DNA of 34,992 nt from Psychroflexus sp. (lineage in GTDB: Bacteria; Bacteroidota; Bacteroidia; Flavobacteriales; Flavobacteriaceae): assembly GCA_030457805.1 (NCBI GenBank), contig JAKDUG010000004.1, positions 1-34,992 on the forward strand, read 5' to 3'. Shown here piece after piece: positions 9,142 to 19,445 of this stretch (position 1 is its first letter; the number at the start of each line of letters is the position of its first letter). The position numbers and the translations under genes were made by a program. The notes beneath the pieces were generated by a model that was given only the letters and a program-made list of their open reading frames with translations, was not told where the DNA came from and did not search any database.

Positions 9142-9795
9142 ATGTTAGATAAAAAAGGAATAGCACAACGAATTGCAAAGGAAGTGAAAGATGGCTATTA
9201 CGTCAACTTAGGAATTGGTATTCCGACGCTTGTTGCAAATTTTGTCAGAGACGATATAGATGTTGAATTTCAAAGTGAAAACGGAATTTTGGGAATGGGA
9301 CCTTTTCCTACAGAAGATGAAGTTGATGCAGATTTAATCAATGCTGGAAAACAGACCATTACGGCTCGCCCTGGTGCAAGTTTTTTCGATTCGGCTTTGA
9401 GCTTCGGAATGATTCGTGGTCAGCACATTGACTTGACAATATTAGGCGCGATGGAAGTGGCGCAAGATGGCAATATTGCCAACTGGAAAATACCAGGCAA
9501 AATGGTGAAGGGAATGGGCGGCGCTATGGATTTAGTCGGTTCTGCACAGAATATTATTGTGGCAATGATGCACACGAATAAAGCAGGGAAGTCAAAACTA
9601 TTATCATCTTGTACTTTACCATTAACGGGTGTTAAGTGTGTGACCAAAGTGGTGACAAACCTAGCCGTAATTGATATTGTGGATGGTAAGTTTAAGTTAT
9701 TAGAACGCGCACCAGGCGTTTCTGTAGAAGAAATTAAAGAAGCGACTGAAGGTGAATTAATCGTCGATGGCGATATCCCAGAAATGACTTTATGA
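9142..9795 (+). CDS. scoB: 3-oxoacid CoA-transferase subunit B
   Basis: YVNLGIGIPTLVANFV and the SENGILGMGPFP catalytic Glu motif. Confidence 0.93.
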   Translation: MLDKKGIAQRIAKEVKDGYYVNLGIGIPTLVANFVRDDIDVEFQSENGILGMGPFPTEDEVDADLINAGKQTITARPGASFFDSALSFGMIRGQHIDLTILGAMEVAQDGNIANWKIPGKMVKGMGGAMDLVGSAQNIIVAMMHTNKAGKSKLLSSCTLPLTGVKCVTKVVTNLAVIDIVDGKFKLLERAPGVSVEEIKEATEGELIVDGDIPEMTL

Positions 9796-9820
9796 TATAC
9801 AAAGAATAAAGATTTGCTTA

Positions 9821-9854
9821 AAAACCGTTTAAACAGTTATGTTTAAGCGGTTTT
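9821..9854. terminator. Bidirectional terminator between convergent scoB and lpxB
   Basis: AAAACCGTTTAAAC-agttat-GTTTAAGCGGTTTT, one mismatch, then T-rich ATTTTT; overlaps the lpxB stop codon. Confidence 0.75.
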
Positions 9855-10971
9855 ATTTTTGAAGTAAATCAAGCATTAATTCAGCTGTATGATCGCTGGC
9901 GCCAAGTCCACCGAGTTTTTGTTTAAGCGTTTTAAACTCAGCACGCATATGAGATGAGTAATTTGAATCTAATATTTTGGTAAGCTCAGTTTCTAGGCTT
10001 TTGGCATTAAATTCATTCTGAATTAATTCCTTGACAACTTCTTTATCCATGATCAAGTTGACCAAGGAAATATAGTTGAGTTTGATAATGCGTTTTGCTA
10101 TTTGATAAGAAATTTGACTTCCTTTATAACAAACAACTTCTGGAACTTCAAACAAGGCCGTTTCAAGTGTCGCTGTGCCAGAAGTGACTAAGGCAGCTTT
10201 TGAATGTGATAGTAAACTGTAAGTTTCGTTTGTCACAAAACTGACATTTTCTTTGACGAGAAACTGTTCATAAAAAGCTTGATCCTGACTCGGCGCGCCT
10301 GCAATTACAAATTGATAAGCTTTAAATTTCTTTGGCATTTCAAGCATCGTTGACAGCATCTTGACAATTTCTTGTTTTCGACTACCAGGGAGAATTGCAA
10401 TAATTTCGCGTTGATCTAGACCGTGGTTTTTCTGAAATTCCTCCAAACTTCTAACCTCGAGTTGATCAATAGCATCTAAAAGTGGATGGCCGACAAAGTG
10501 TACCGGATAGTTGTGTTTGTCTTCGTAAAAGTTTTTCTCAAAAGGTAAAATGACAAACATTTCATCAACATCACGTTTGATTGCTTTAATTCTATTTTCC
10601 TTCCAAGCCCAGATTTGAGGCGAGATATAGTAGAAAGTTTTGATGTTTCTCTGTTTGGCCCATTTGGCAATACGCATATTAAAACCAGGATAATCAATAA
10701 AGATGATCACATCTGGATTGTAGTTTTCAATATCATTTTTACAGACTTTGATATTCCCTAAAATGGTTTTTAAATTTATCACAACCTCAATGAACCCCAT
10801 GAAAGCAAGATCTTTGTAATGCTTTACGGGATTGTGTTGTGCCACTTCTGTCATCAAATCGCCACCCCAAAATCTGAAATCTGCATTTTCATCTTTTTTG
10901 AGTAAGGCTTTCATTAGATTTGAAGCGTGCAAATCTCCAGAAGCTTCACCAGCAATTAGATAGTATTTCAT
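9853..10971 (-). CDS. lpxB: lipid-A-disaccharide synthase
   Basis: MKYYLIAGEASGDLHASNL, YYISPQIWAWKENR, HFVGHPLLD, LPGSRKQEI motifs. Confidence 0.96.
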   Translation of the reverse strand: MKYYLIAGEASGDLHASNLMKALLKKDENADFRFWGGDLMTEVAQHNPVKHYKDLAFMGFIEVVINLKTILGNIKVCKNDIENYNPDVIIFIDYPGFNMRIAKWAKQRNIKTFYYISPQIWAWKENRIKAIKRDVDEMFVILPFEKNFYEDKHNYPVHFVGHPLLDAIDQLEVRSLEEFQKNHGLDQREIIAILPGSRKQEIVKMLSTMLEMPKKFKAYQFVIAGAPSQDQAFYEQFLVKENVSFVTNETYSLLSHSKAALVTSGTATLETALFEVPEVVCYKGSQISYQIAKRIIKLNYISLVNLIMDKEVVKELIQNEFNAKSLETELTKILDSNYSSHMRAEFKTLKQKLGGLGASDHTAELMLDLLQK

Positions 10972-11052
10972 AGAATCAAACTCTTTAACTGTGTAAAATT
11001 AAAATAATTAACGCATAATCAGATATAATAGTGGGCATAGTTTTAGTTTTTT

Positions 11053-11060
11053 TACCTTTG
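11053..11060 (+). promoter_or_regulatory. Candidate -7 element TACCTTTG upstream of yicC
   Basis: Matches TAnnTTTG; 24 nt between the element and the ATG at 11085. Confidence 0.45.
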
Positions 11061-11084
11061 CAGGTTCATTTCTAAATACTGATT

Positions 11085-11951
11085 ATGATTCAATCCATGA
11101 CGGGTTACGGCAAAAGTACGCACGATTTGACAGATCAAACGATCCATGTCGAGCTCAAATCATTGAATAGTAAAAATCTAGATATTAATTTTAGAGCTGC
11201 TTCTCAATACCGCGAAATCGAAATTCCACTGCGCAATAAAATCTCTGAGGTTTTAAAACGCGGAAAGGTCGATGTTTCGCTTTATGTCGAATCAAAAACA
11301 GGAGAAACCTCAGCGGTGATCAACACCAAAATTGTTGAGAATTACTTAAATCAACTTCAGCAAATTCAGCCAGATGAAGAGAAAGATCTTTCTGATTTGT
11401 TGGGTATCGTCATGAAATTACCGGAAGCTTTGTCAACGGATAAAACAGATTTAGAAAAACATGAAGTCAAAGCAATTGAAGCTGCTTTAGAAGAAGCCTT
11501 GCAAACACTTCTCAAACATCGTTTGGATGAAGGGAAAGCCTTGGAGACTGATTTTAGATTTCGCATTGATAACTTGAAAGCGCTCGTCAATGAAGTGATA
11601 GCGATGGACCCTGAGCGTATTGAAAATGTTAGAACGCGTTTGCACAAAGCCGTTGATGATTTAAAAGTCAATGTTGATGAAAATCGGTTTGAGCAAGAAT
11701 TGGTTTATTACATCGAAAAATACGATATTACTGAAGAGAAAATTCGTTTAGAAAATCACCTTGATTACTTTGCTAAAAATTTAGATTCTGCTGACTCTAA
11801 TGGGAAAAAATTGAATTTTATATGTCAAGAGATTGGGCGTGAGATCAATACAATTGGGTCTAAATCAAATCATGCACCAATGCAAAAACTCGTTGTTAAG
11901 ATGAAGGATGAGTTGGAAAAAATTAAGGAACAACTTTTAAACGTGCTTTAA
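11085..11951 (+). CDS. yicC: YicC family protein (endoribonuclease family)
   Basis: MIQSMTGYGKS N-terminus, VELKSLNSKNLDI, C-terminal NTIGSKSNHAPMQKLVVKMKDELEKIKEQLLNV. Confidence 0.94.
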   Translation: MIQSMTGYGKSTHDLTDQTIHVELKSLNSKNLDINFRAASQYREIEIPLRNKISEVLKRGKVDVSLYVESKTGETSAVINTKIVENYLNQLQQIQPDEEKDLSDLLGIVMKLPEALSTDKTDLEKHEVKAIEAALEEALQTLLKHRLDEGKALETDFRFRIDNLKALVNEVIAMDPERIENVRTRLHKAVDDLKVNVDENRFEQELVYYIEKYDITEEKIRLENHLDYFAKNLDSADSNGKKLNFICQEIGREINTIGSKSNHAPMQKLVVKMKDELEKIKEQLLNVL

Positions 11952-11953
11952 AT

Positions 11954-12532
11954 ATGTTAGCAGAAAACGGAAAACTTATTGTGTTTTCAGCGCCTTCAGG
12001 CTCAGGAAAAACAACAATTGTTCGTTATTTATTATCAAGAGAAGAACTCAACCTTGATTTCTCTATTTCAGCCACTTCACGTGATCCTAGATCGCATGAG
12101 GTTGATGGAGAAGATTATTATTTTATGAGTTTAAAAGACTTTAAATCTTATATTAAAAGTGATGATTTTTTAGAGTGGGAGGAAGTGTATCGCGATAATT
12201 TTTACGGCACATTAAAAAAAGAAGTTGAACGAATTTGGGCAAAAGGCAAACATGTTGTTTTTGATATTGATGTCGTTGGTGGCTTAGATATCAAGCGGAT
12301 ATATCCAGAACGCACCTTGGCTGTTTTTGTGAAACCACCAAGTATTGAGGAACTCAAAATCCGTTTGAAAAAACGACAAACAGAAACTGAAGATCGAATT
12401 AATATGCGGATTGCCAAAGCGTCAATTGAACTGGCAACAGCGCCACAATTTGATCATATTATTGTGAATAATGAACTCAATGCAGCTTTGGAAGAAGCTT
12501 ATCATCTTGTCGATGATTTTGTAAATCAATAG
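11954..12532 (+). CDS. gmk: guanylate kinase
   Basis: P-loop FSAPSGSGKTTI, ISATSRDPRSHEVDGEDYYF. Confidence 0.97.
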   Translation: MLAENGKLIVFSAPSGSGKTTIVRYLLSREELNLDFSISATSRDPRSHEVDGEDYYFMSLKDFKSYIKSDDFLEWEEVYRDNFYGTLKKEVERIWAKGKHVVFDIDVVGGLDIKRIYPERTLAVFVKPPSIEELKIRLKKRQTETEDRINMRIAKASIELATAPQFDHIIVNNELNAALEEAYHLVDDFVNQ

Positions 12533-12534
12533 TT

Positions 12535-13122
12535 ATGAATAAAAAGGTTGGTTTGTACTTTGGGACTTTCAATCCCTTTCATATTGGGCATTTAATCATT
12601 GCAAATCACTTGTCACAATTTACTGATTTGGATGAAGTTTGGTTGGTGGTGACGCCACAAAGTCCTTTTAAAAAACGTTCAAATTTACTGTCCAATTATC
12701 ACAGATTTGAATTAGTCTATCGGGCTTTAGAAGGCTATGATCACTTGCATGTCAGCGATGTTGAATTTAATTTACCGCAGCCCAATTACACAAGCTTAAC
12801 GCTAGCGAAGTTAGCTGAAAAGCATCCGACGAACGAATTTGCAATTATAATGGGAGAAGATAATCTCAATCACTTCCATAAGTGGAAAAATTATGAATAT
12901 ATTCTAGAACATCATAAAATTTATGTGTGTCCGCGAATTTCAAAAGATGAAATTTCAGACGCTTTTAAAAATCATCCGAAGATTGTCAAAACGGATACAC
13001 CAATAATTGAAATTTCATCAACGCTGATTCGGCGTTCAATTAAAGATGGGAAGAATGTTGAGCCGTTGCTGCCAACTCAAGTTTGGAAGTACGTGGATGA
13101 GATGAATTTTTATAGAAATTAA
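12535..13122 (+). CDS. nadD: nicotinate-nucleotide adenylyltransferase
   Basis: GLYFGTFNPFHIGHLIIA, LVVTPQSPFKK, EISSTLIRRSIKDG. Confidence 0.96.
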   Translation: MNKKVGLYFGTFNPFHIGHLIIANHLSQFTDLDEVWLVVTPQSPFKKRSNLLSNYHRFELVYRALEGYDHLHVSDVEFNLPQPNYTSLTLAKLAEKHPTNEFAIIMGEDNLNHFHKWKNYEYILEHHKIYVCPRISKDEISDAFKNHPKIVKTDTPIIEISSTLIRRSIKDGKNVEPLLPTQVWKYVDEMNFYRN

Positions 13123-13128
13123 GAAAAC

Positions 13129-14166
13129 GTGAAAAAAAATAATATAAAATCAGAAAATCGCAGTCCTTTAAACTCACCGCGATTTGCAGTGATCGGAGGC
13201 GGGAGTTGGGCGACAGCCATTGTGAAAATGCTCAGTGAAAATTTAGAAACCATCAATTGGTACATCCGAGATGAACAGGCTATTGACCATATCCAAACGG
13301 AAGGACATAACCCAAATTACTTGAGTGCTGTCGAGTTTGACACAAGCCAACTGAACTTATCAAGCGATATCAATGTCGTTATTGAGAAGTCAGATGTTTT
13401 GATTTTTGTTGTGCCATCCGCTTTTTTACAAAGTGAGATGAATAAGATAAAAGTTCCTTTAAAGGATAAAATCGTTTTTAGTGCTATCAAGGGAATTGTC
13501 CCTGAATCTTATTTGCTCGTCGGGGAGCATTTTAATGTGAACTATAATATTCCTTTTGAAAATATTGGCGTCATTACAGGGCCTTGCCACGCTGAGGAAG
13601 TTGCTTTGGAGCGCTTGTCTTATCTGACGATTGCTTCTGCTGACGAAACCAATGCGCAGCTTGTTGCCGATCATTTAAGCAGTGATTATATCAAATGTAA
13701 TATTACCGAAGATGTGATCGGAACGGAGTACGCTGCCGTGCTTAAAAATATCTATGCTATTGCCGCAGGTATTGCACATGGTTTAGGATATGGAGATAAT
13801 TTTCAAAGTGTTTTGATGAGTAATGCTATTAAGGAAATGAAACGCTTTATCAAAAAACGCTACAAAATGAAACGAAACATTAATGATTCTGCCTACTTAG
13901 GGGATTTATTGGTGACAGGTTATTCAGTTTTTAGCCGAAATCGCTTATTTGGAAATATGATCGGAAAAGGCTATACCGTTAAAAGTGCACAACTTGAAAT
14001 GAGTATGGTCGCTGAGGGATATTACGCTGCTAAAAGTGCTTATGATATCAATAAAAAAGATGATAGTAAAGCCAAAACACCAATCATTAATGCAGTTTAT
14101 AAGGTTTTGTATCTCGATAAAAATCCCAAAAAAGTCTTTGCAAAACTAGCAGACAAATTAGTTTAA
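13129..14166 (+). CDS. gpsA: NAD(P)H-dependent glycerol-3-phosphate dehydrogenase (GTG start)
   Basis: FAVIGGGSWATAIVKML, VITGPCHAEEVA, YAAVLKNIYAIAAGIAHGLGYGDN. Confidence 0.95.
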   Translation: MKKNNIKSENRSPLNSPRFAVIGGGSWATAIVKMLSENLETINWYIRDEQAIDHIQTEGHNPNYLSAVEFDTSQLNLSSDINVVIEKSDVLIFVVPSAFLQSEMNKIKVPLKDKIVFSAIKGIVPESYLLVGEHFNVNYNIPFENIGVITGPCHAEEVALERLSYLTIASADETNAQLVADHLSSDYIKCNITEDVIGTEYAAVLKNIYAIAAGIAHGLGYGDNFQSVLMSNAIKEMKRFIKKRYKMKRNINDSAYLGDLLVTGYSVFSRNRLFGNMIGKGYTVKSAQLEMSMVAEGYYAAKSAYDINKKDDSKAKTPIINAVYKVLYLDKNPKKVFAKLADKLV

Positions 14167-14184
14167 TCTTTACTTATCTTTTTT

Positions 14185-15075
14185 ATGAATTCAGTATTCA
14201 AGGGAGCACTTTTTGTAGCTCTAGGCGCCTCATGCTACGGCTTGCTCACCACTTTTGTGAAATTAGCATATCAAGATGGATTTAAGGTTTATGAGGTGAC
14301 TTTTGCACAGCTATTCATCGGCTTTATCGGTTTGGTGATTCTCAATTTATTTCTTAAAAAATCATCGCGACCTGAAGAGACGAAAGCAGTTCGGAATAGG
14401 TCGCGTTTATATCTCGTCTTGTCGGGCACCTCTCTTGGTTTTACGAGTATATTCTATTATTTAGCCATGCAGACAATCACTGTTTCTGTCGGAATTGTGT
14501 TGTTGATGCAGAGTGTTTGGATCGGTGTTGTTTTTGATATTGTTGTCAATAAAGTCAAGCCGACAAAGCAGAAAATTAGTGCTGTCATTCTGGTTTTAAT
14601 CGGTACTGTTCTCGCTGCTGATTTGCTTGTGCAAGATCAATCTGTGAGTGGAATTGGTTTGCTGTATGGTTTTTGTGCGGCCTTGTCTTTTGCAACAACG
14701 ATGATCACTTCAAATAAGGTGTCCTTGCAATACCATTCGTTTACGCGGAGTAAGTGGATGATGCTTGGCGGTTTAGCGATTGCAAGTATTTTTACCATTA
14801 TCAGCTATGAAGGCAGTTTTAACTTCGAGATTTTTAAACTCTGGGGGCCTGTTTTAGCCTTGTTTGGAACGATTTTGCCGCCTTTGTTTTTTACGTCTGG
14901 CATGCCAAAAATCAATGTTGGCTTGGGCGCAATTGTCTCTTCAATGGAGTTGCCAGTGGCAGTGATGATGGGATATTTCGTATTAGGCGAGGAGCAAAAT
15001 TACACGAAATGGATTGGGATTGCCATGATTTTGTTTGCCATCGTTTTGATGAATTACAAAAAAGCGAGTCGTTAA
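14185..15075 (+). CDS. EamA/DMT-family transporter
   Basis: About 10 TM segments, two EamA-like halves; C-terminal MELPVAVMMGYFVLGEEQNYTKWIGIAMI. Confidence 0.88.
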   Translation: MNSVFKGALFVALGASCYGLLTTFVKLAYQDGFKVYEVTFAQLFIGFIGLVILNLFLKKSSRPEETKAVRNRSRLYLVLSGTSLGFTSIFYYLAMQTITVSVGIVLLMQSVWIGVVFDIVVNKVKPTKQKISAVILVLIGTVLAADLLVQDQSVSGIGLLYGFCAALSFATTMITSNKVSLQYHSFTRSKWMMLGGLAIASIFTIISYEGSFNFEIFKLWGPVLALFGTILPPLFFTSGMPKINVGLGAIVSSMELPVAVMMGYFVLGEEQNYTKWIGIAMILFAIVLMNYKKASR

Positions 15076-15081
15076 ATTTAA

Positions 15082-15477
15082 TTAGGTCGCTAAAATTCCT
15101 TTTTTTCCAATAGCCTTGATTGCCTTTGCTTTCTTTTGAGAAATTGAATGTGGTGGGAATACAAAGTCCTTGTGGAACATCTTATTTCCGATGAAGTATG
15201 TGACTTTAAAGCAGTTTTCAAAGCTCGTGAGTTCAGTTTGAAGGTATTCAAGGTGCGCAGCGGAATGCGCTGGTAAACGCTCTAGTTTTTTACGTAAAGT
15301 CGATGTCGTTTTGTTATCTGATTTTCCGTCAGAAACAATAAGTAAGGTGTCTAAGGCTTCTTCGTTTTCGTTGATGATGTAAATATTCCACTCATCGGAT
15401 TTAAAATCGTCATTGTACTCAAAGAGCGCTGCAACATATACATTCTTAACGTCTGGAATTTGGATGTCTTTCTTCAT
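15082..15477 (-). CDS. Conserved uncharacterised protein downstream of pheS
   Basis: 131-aa ORF ending the pheS transcription unit, 18 nt after pheS. Resembles small Flavobacteriaceae proteins I recall sometimes being mislabelled as PheRS alpha by neighbourhood. Confidence 0.7.
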   Translation of the reverse strand: MKKDIQIPDVKNVYVAALFEYNDDFKSDEWNIYIINENEEALDTLLIVSDGKSDNKTTSTLRKKLERLPAHSAAHLEYLQTELTSFENCFKVTYFIGNKMFHKDFVFPPHSISQKKAKAIKAIGKKGILAT

Positions 15478-15495
15478 CTTTTAGAGACTTTAGGC

Positions 15496-16518
15496 TTAGA
15501 GCACAGATTTAAATTGCTTTAAAAAGCGGATGTCATTTTCGTAAAACATTCTGATATCTTCAATTTGGTACAAGAGCATAGCGATACGCTCGATTCCCAT
15601 TCCGAAAGCAAATCCTGAGTATTCATTAGGGTCTATGCCGACATTTTTTAGCACATTTGGATCTACCATGCCACAGCCCATGATCTCGAGCCAACCCGTT
15701 CCTTTTGTAATGCGGTAGTCTGTTTCTGTTTCTAGTCCCCAGTAGATATCAACTTCAGCACTTGGCTCTGTAAATGGAAAATATGATGGTCTGAGTCTAA
15801 TTTTTGATTTTCCAAAAAGTTGTTCTGTAAAGTAGATCAGTGTTTGTTTCAAGTCTTTAAAAGAGACATCTTTGTCGATGTATAAACCTTCAACTTGGTG
15901 GAAAATACAATGTGACCGTGATGAGATATCTTCATTTCTAAAAACACGACCTGGAGAGATTGTGCGGATAGGAGGTTTGTTGTTTTCCATGTAGCGCACC
16001 TGCACACTTGATGTGTGTGTTCTCAGTAAAATATCTTTGGGATCGGTTTGGATAAAGAATGTGTCTTGCATGTCACGCGCTGGGTGATATTCTGGCAGGT
16101 TTAAGGCAGAGAAATTGTGCCAGTCATCCTCAATTTCGGGTCCTTCCGATACATTAAAGCCAATATTAGAAAAGACTTCGATGATTTGGTTTTTTACCAC
16201 AGAAATCGGGTGTCTTGATCCGATTTCAATTTGTTCACCTGGTTTTGTTAAGTCGCCATAAATCCCTTTTTCCTCCTGTTGATTTTTAAAGAAAGCCTTA
16301 GACGCTTCAATCTTAGCAGTCGCTTCTTGTTTGAGTGCGTTGATTGCTTTTCCAAAGTCTTTTTTCTGTGCGTTAGGGACAGTTTTGAATTTTGAAAAGA
16401 AGTCATTAAGAATCCCTTTTTTGCCTAAATAAGTAATCCTAAATTCTTCGAGTTCTTGTTCCGAAGATGCTTTGAAATTTTTGACGTTTTCAATATGAGA
16501 TTTAATCTGATCAATCAT
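15496..16518 (-). CDS. pheS: phenylalanine-tRNA ligase alpha subunit
   Basis: [61 protein letters not shown]. Confidence 0.97.
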   Translation of the reverse strand: MIDQIKSHIENVKNFKASSEQELEEFRITYLGKKGILNDFFSKFKTVPNAQKKDFGKAINALKQEATAKIEASKAFFKNQQEEKGIYGDLTKPGEQIEIGSRHPISVVKNQIIEVFSNIGFNVSEGPEIEDDWHNFSALNLPEYHPARDMQDTFFIQTDPKDILLRTHTSSVQVRYMENNKPPIRTISPGRVFRNEDISSRSHCIFHQVEGLYIDKDVSFKDLKQTLIYFTEQLFGKSKIRLRPSYFPFTEPSAEVDIYWGLETETDYRITKGTGWLEIMGCGMVDPNVLKNVGIDPNEYSGFAFGMGIERIAMLLYQIEDIRMFYENDIRFLKQFKSVL

Positions 16519-16541
16519 AAGTCGGCTTGTAAATGAGGTTG

Positions 16542-16549
16542 CAAAAATA
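16542..16549 (-). promoter_or_regulatory. Candidate -7 element TATTTTTG upstream of pheS
   Basis: Plus strand CAAAAATA; 23 nt upstream of the pheS ATG. Confidence 0.4.
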
Positions 16550-16582
16550 CAAATTAATTTATGCTTAAAATGGAAAGTCTGT

Positions 16583-16939
16583 TTAATTGATGTAGTCGCG
16601 CTCTAAAAAATAAGTAACAATTGCTTCTTTCATCAATACGCTTTGTTCACCAGCTTTGAGTGCGGGAAGTTTTGAAATATTTGTATAATGGGGCCATCCG
16701 TCTTCATCGACGAAATCAAATTCATAATAGCCGTAATCTTCCAATAATTTGCAGATGGCAATATGCATTAAATTTATTTTATCATCTTTTTTGAATTTCA
16801 ATTGTGGTTTCCCTAGTTCTTGCACGCCGATTAAGTAAATAATCGCATCCAACTCGAGTTGCTCTCCATCGCCAAACTGTTCAGAAAGTTTACCTGAGAG
16901 TTTGCTCCATCGTTCTTTTAATTTTTCGTCTCCTATCAT
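16583..16939 (-). CDS. Conserved hypothetical protein (118 aa)
   Basis: Complete ORF filling the pheS-CvpA gap, divergent from the CvpA gene, soluble acidic composition; no recognised domain. Confidence 0.7.
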   Translation of the reverse strand: MIGDEKLKERWSKLSGKLSEQFGDGEQLELDAIIYLIGVQELGKPQLKFKKDDKINLMHIAICKLLEDYGYYEFDFVDEDGWPHYTNISKLPALKAGEQSVLMKEAIVTYFLERDYIN

Positions 16940-16982
16940 GTTGCAAACTTATAGCTTTCGGTTAAATTAGTATATTTACCGG

Positions 16983-17492
16983 ATGAATATTTTTGATATT
17001 ATTGTTGGTGTCCTTGCGCTCTTATTTCTCTTTAAAGGATTCAAGAAAGGCCTTTTTAATGAGTTGGCTGGCTTTGTTGCTTTGTTTTCCGGCCTGTGGC
17101 TTGCTTATCGCTATTATGCTTATTTCTCCTCTGTTTATTTATCTCAATATTTTGAATGGTCAGAAGAAAATTTGCAAGTCTTCAGCTTTTTCCTCCTCTT
17201 TATTATTGTTGTCACCCTTGTACATTTGATAGCTAAGCTTATGACAAGTTTTTTAAAAATGATTGCTTTGGGCCTAGTAAATCGTTTGTTTGGCGGTTTA
17301 TTTGGCCTGCTTAAATTACTTCTTCTGCTGATTGTTTTCTATCTCAGTTTAGATTATATCGATTCATTTTATGCACTCAAATCTGAAACTTGGCTTGAAA
17401 ACTCTCTCATCTTCCAAAATACGTTTGGATTATATCAAAATTACTTTCCCGCATTGGCTGATATATTTGAAGAACACGCCAGTAACTTATAA
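16983..17492 (+). CDS. CvpA family membrane protein
   Basis: N-terminal NIFDIIVGVLALLFLFKGFKKGLFNELAGFVALFSGLWLAYR is CvpA-like; 4 TM segments. Confidence 0.88.
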   Translation: MNIFDIIVGVLALLFLFKGFKKGLFNELAGFVALFSGLWLAYRYYAYFSSVYLSQYFEWSEENLQVFSFFLLFIIVVTLVHLIAKLMTSFLKMIALGLVNRLFGGLFGLLKLLLLLIVFYLSLDYIDSFYALKSETWLENSLIFQNTFGLYQNYFPALADIFEEHASNL

Positions 17493-17499
17493 GCAAAAA

Positions 17500-17526
17500 A
17501 AAGCTCATCCTATAAAGATGAGCTTT
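17500..17526. terminator. Bidirectional terminator between convergent CvpA gene and atpC
   Basis: AAAGCTCATC-ctataaa-GATGAGCTTT with A-run upstream. Confidence 0.75.
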
Positions 17527-17549
17527 GTATAAATTAGAGATTGTTTTAA

Positions 17550-17825
17550 TTAATCTGTCAAAACAATCACTTTGTTATTATTCATTTCGATAACGCCACC
17601 AGAAATCTTCATACAAAGTTTTCCTTTCTGTTTTTGAAAAGCATTTTCTGCAGCTTTCGGCAATATTGTATTTGCGTCAAGTTTGATGATTCCTTGTGTT
17701 AAGACTGAAACGATAGGCGCGTGATTATCTAAAATTTGAAACTCACCTTCTATGCCAGGCACACTCACAGATTGAACATCTTGATCGAGAATCACTTCTT
17801 CTGGTGTAACAATTTCTAATTGCAT
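17550..17825 (-). CDS. atpC: F1Fo ATP synthase epsilon subunit (short, N-terminal domain only)
   Basis: MQLEIVTPEEVILDQDVQSVSVPGIEGEFQILDNHAPIVSVL; 91 aa, lacks the C-terminal helical domain. Confidence 0.95.
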   Translation of the reverse strand: MQLEIVTPEEVILDQDVQSVSVPGIEGEFQILDNHAPIVSVLTQGIIKLDANTILPKAAENAFQKQKGKLCMKISGGVIEMNNNKVIVLTD

Positions 17826-17835
17826 AATATTGATT

Positions 17836-19356
<1,521 letters not shown>

Positions 19357-19390
19357 TTATGATGTTTGAGAAAAATTAATTTTCAGTTTG

Positions 19391-19398
19391 CAAATATA
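19391..19398 (-). promoter_or_regulatory. Candidate -7 element TATATTTG upstream of atpD
   Basis: Plus strand CAAATATA matches TAnnTTTG on the minus strand, 40-46 nt upstream of the atpD start. Confidence 0.4.
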
Positions 19399-19445
19399 CC
19401 ACTTTTTTATAAAAAAATGAAGTTGCAATTTTAAAAATAAATTCT

